A stretch of DNA of 6,766 bases from Tepidimonas sp. UBA997 (GTDB lineage: Bacteria > Pseudomonadota > Gammaproteobacteria > Burkholderiales > Burkholderiaceae_C), in contig DBAZ01000052.1 in the NCBI GenBank assembly GCA_002291945.1, positions 1 through 6,766 of the forward strand. The letters are read 5' to 3'. The position numbers and the translations under genes are program-made. A model generated the notes under the pieces. The model did no database searches. It saw only the letters and a list, made by a program, of their open reading frames with translations, and was not told the DNA's origin. Positions 5,569 through 6,766 of the stretch are shown here, piece by piece; positions within the stretch are counted from its first letter, which is position 1; the number at the start of each line of letters is the position of its first letter.

Positions 5569-6766
5569 TTTTGGAACTCCACGATGGGCTGATCGACGAC
5601 CAGGCTTTCGCCCTTGGCAGCAAGCACCTTGGCCACCACGCCGTCGGCGGCGGCGAACAGCACGTTTTCCATCTTCATGGCCTCGATCACGGCGACGCGC
5701 TCACCGGCCTGCACTTTCTGGCCGGGCTTGACGGCCACGTCCACCAGCAGGCCTGGCATGGGCGAGAGCACGAACTGGCTCATGTCCGGTGCCGCCTTGA
5801 ACGGCATCAGGCGGTGCAATTCGGCCATGCGCGGGGAAACGACCATGGTTTCGAGCTTGCTGCCGTTGTGCTGCACCACCAGCGCAAGCGGGTTTTTCGC
5901 CGAGCCGCGCTCCATCTGGGCGGTGAAAGGCTCGCCATCGCATACGCCGGTGATGACGATATCGTTCAGGCGCGAAGACGAGGTGATCTTGTAGCGCTTG
6001 TCATGCACCACCACAGCGGCATAGCCGGTCTCGCCGGTGAATTCCTCGACATGCACCGGGGTGTAGCGGTGCCGACCCTGACTGCCGAGGCTGATGACGG
6101 TGAAATCGCTGCCCACCTTCACGCCATAGCCGGGCAACTGGCCCGAAATGCCGGTGGCACGCTCACGGCTCTTGCGGCGCACGAAGGCGGCCAGCGCCAC
6201 CAGAAAGTCCGCATCGTCGTGCGGCACGTCCTCGGCGCGGAAGCCGCCCGCGTAGTGCTGGGCAATAAAGCCGGTGTTGAAGTTGCCGGAAACGAACTCC
6301 GGGTGCGCCAGCAGCGCGGCCTGGAACGGGATGTTGCTGTTGATGCCGCGGATGACGAAGCCGTTGAGCGCCTCGCGCATTTTGGCAATCGCGTCGTTGC
6401 GGTCCTTGCCGTGCACGATGAGCTTGGCGATCATCGAGTCGTAGTACATCGGGATCTCGCCGCCCTCGAACACGCCGGTATCGACCCGCACGCCGTGCTT
6501 GTGCGCGGTGTCGGCCTGCCACATGGTCTCGGTCGGGGGCGTGAAACGCACCAGCCGACCGGTCGATGGCAGGAAGTTGCGGAACGGGTCCTCGGCGTTG
6601 ATGCGGCATTCCATGGCCCAGCCGTCGCGCTTGACGTCGGCTTGCGTGAGTGGCAGCTTCTCGCCGGCCGCCACGCGGATCATCAACTCCACCAGATCCA
6701 GCCCGGTGATGCACTCGGTCACCGGGTGCTCCACCTGCAGGCGGGTGTTCATTTCGAGGAAGTAGA
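5565..6766 (-). CDS. pccA: Biotin-dependent acyl-CoA (acetyl/propionyl-CoA) carboxylase alpha subunit, 5' truncated by window edge
   Basis: About 400 C-terminal residues are visible; the start codon and most of the ATP-grasp domain lie beyond the right edge. The fragment opens with YFLEMNTRLQVEHPVTE, the catalytic NTRxQVEH motif of biotin carboxylase (E. coli AccC Asn290, Arg292, Glu296). MECRINAEDP then carries the equivalent of Arg338. After the BC C-terminal part comes a linker region rich in beta strands, the BT-like region of PccA-type subunits. A biotinyl carrier domain ends the protein: LSPMPGLL, then EAMKMENVL with the biotinylated Lys 35 residues before the end (codon 5673-5675). A fused BC-BT-BCCP layout excludes stand-alone AccC. 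The propionyl-CoA preference is inferred from the adjacent VOC gene; acetyl- or methylcrotonyl-CoA cannot be excluded. The carboxyltransferase partner is not in the window. The TGA stop overlaps the VOC GTG. Confidence 0.93.
   Translation of the reverse strand, partial: YFLEMNTRLQVEHPVTECITGLDLVELMIRVAAGEKLPLTQADVKRDGWAMECRINAEDPFRNFLPSTGRLVRFTPPTETMWQADTAHKHGVRVDTGVFEGGEIPMYYDSMIAKLIVHGKDRNDAIAKMREALNGFVIRGINSNIPFQAALLAHPEFVSGNFNTGFIAQHYAGGFRAEDVPHDDADFLVALAAFVRRKSRERATGISGQLPGYGVKVGSDFTVISLGSQGRHRYTPVHVEEFTGETGYAAVVVHDKRYKITSSSRLNDIVITGVCDGEPFTAQMERGSAKNPLALVVQHNGSKLETMVVSPRMAELHRLMPFKAAPDMSQFVLSPMPGLLVDVAVKPGQKVQAGERVAVIEAMKMENVLFAAADGVVAKVLAAKGESLVVDQPIVEFQK
5577..5580 (-). promoter_or_regulatory. 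Possible Shine-Dalgarno (GGAG) for the upstream GTG of the VOC gene
   Basis: The minus strand reads ggag-ttccaaaa-GTGA: GGAG lies 8 nt before the GTG at 5568, inside the last codons of the carboxylase gene. It supports coupled initiation at 5568, although the core fold only begins about 45 residues later. Confidence 0.45.

Noticed and set aside
1..6766. CRISPR arrays, tRNA or rRNA genes, insertion sequences, phage or defence genes
   Set aside because: Nearly every base belongs to a recognised metabolic gene. No spaced repeats, cloverleaf, transposase or defence domain was found, so no novel system is claimed.

Overview
The window is GC-rich, tightly packed bacterial DNA. Protein similarity recalled from memory points to a betaproteobacterium of the Burkholderiales, most likely Comamonadaceae. 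Supporting this are an RnfB-type ferredoxin with a long charged tail, a bioA-bioF-bioD-bioB block, and a VOC protein next to an acyl-CoA carboxylase alpha subunit. No search could be run, so the family-level placement is inference.

Layout. Positions 1-603 (+) hold the 3' part of an RnfB/RsxB-like iron-sulfur protein. A 52-bp AT-richer gap (604-655) separates it from a convergent block filling the rest of the window on the minus strand. In transcription order (right to left) the block is: the 3' two-thirds of a biotin-dependent acyl-CoA carboxylase alpha subunit (pccA/accA-like, 5565-6766), a VOC-fold protein that is probably a methylmalonyl-CoA epimerase (4984-5568), bioA (3589-4965), bioF (2421-3623), bioD (1702-2424) and bioB (656-1699). 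Adjacent genes overlap by 4 bp, lie 18 bp apart, overlap by 35 bp, overlap by 4 bp and lie 2 bp apart. One polycistronic, translationally coupled transcript is the simplest reading. No stretch over 300 bp lacks a gene, and no promoter or biotin-repressor operator is visible inside the block.

How the genes fit together. BioF makes 8-amino-7-oxononanoate (KAPA) from pimeloyl thioester and alanine. BioA converts it to 7,8-diaminononanoate, BioD closes the ureido ring to dethiobiotin, and BioB inserts sulfur to give biotin. The upstream carboxylase subunit carries its own biotinyl-lysine site (Ala-Met-Lys-Met), so a biotin consumer and the biotin makers appear to share a transcript. The VOC protein would act on the (S)-methylmalonyl-CoA that a propionyl-CoA carboxylase produces. 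The pimeloyl-forming genes (bioC, bioH or equivalents) and birA are not in the window.

No undescribed system is apparent. The unusual material is at small scale. Short tandem or near-tandem duplications sit at several gene boundaries: 9 bp x3 at the bioB 3' end, a 20-bp imperfect pair at bioD/bioB, 12 bp x4 at bioA/bioF, and 17 bp x2 at the bioA start, where a 6-codon mini-ORF results. The VOC protein also has a Pro/Gly-rich N-terminal extension encoded by hairpin-forming DNA, which looks like translated intergenic or repeat sequence.
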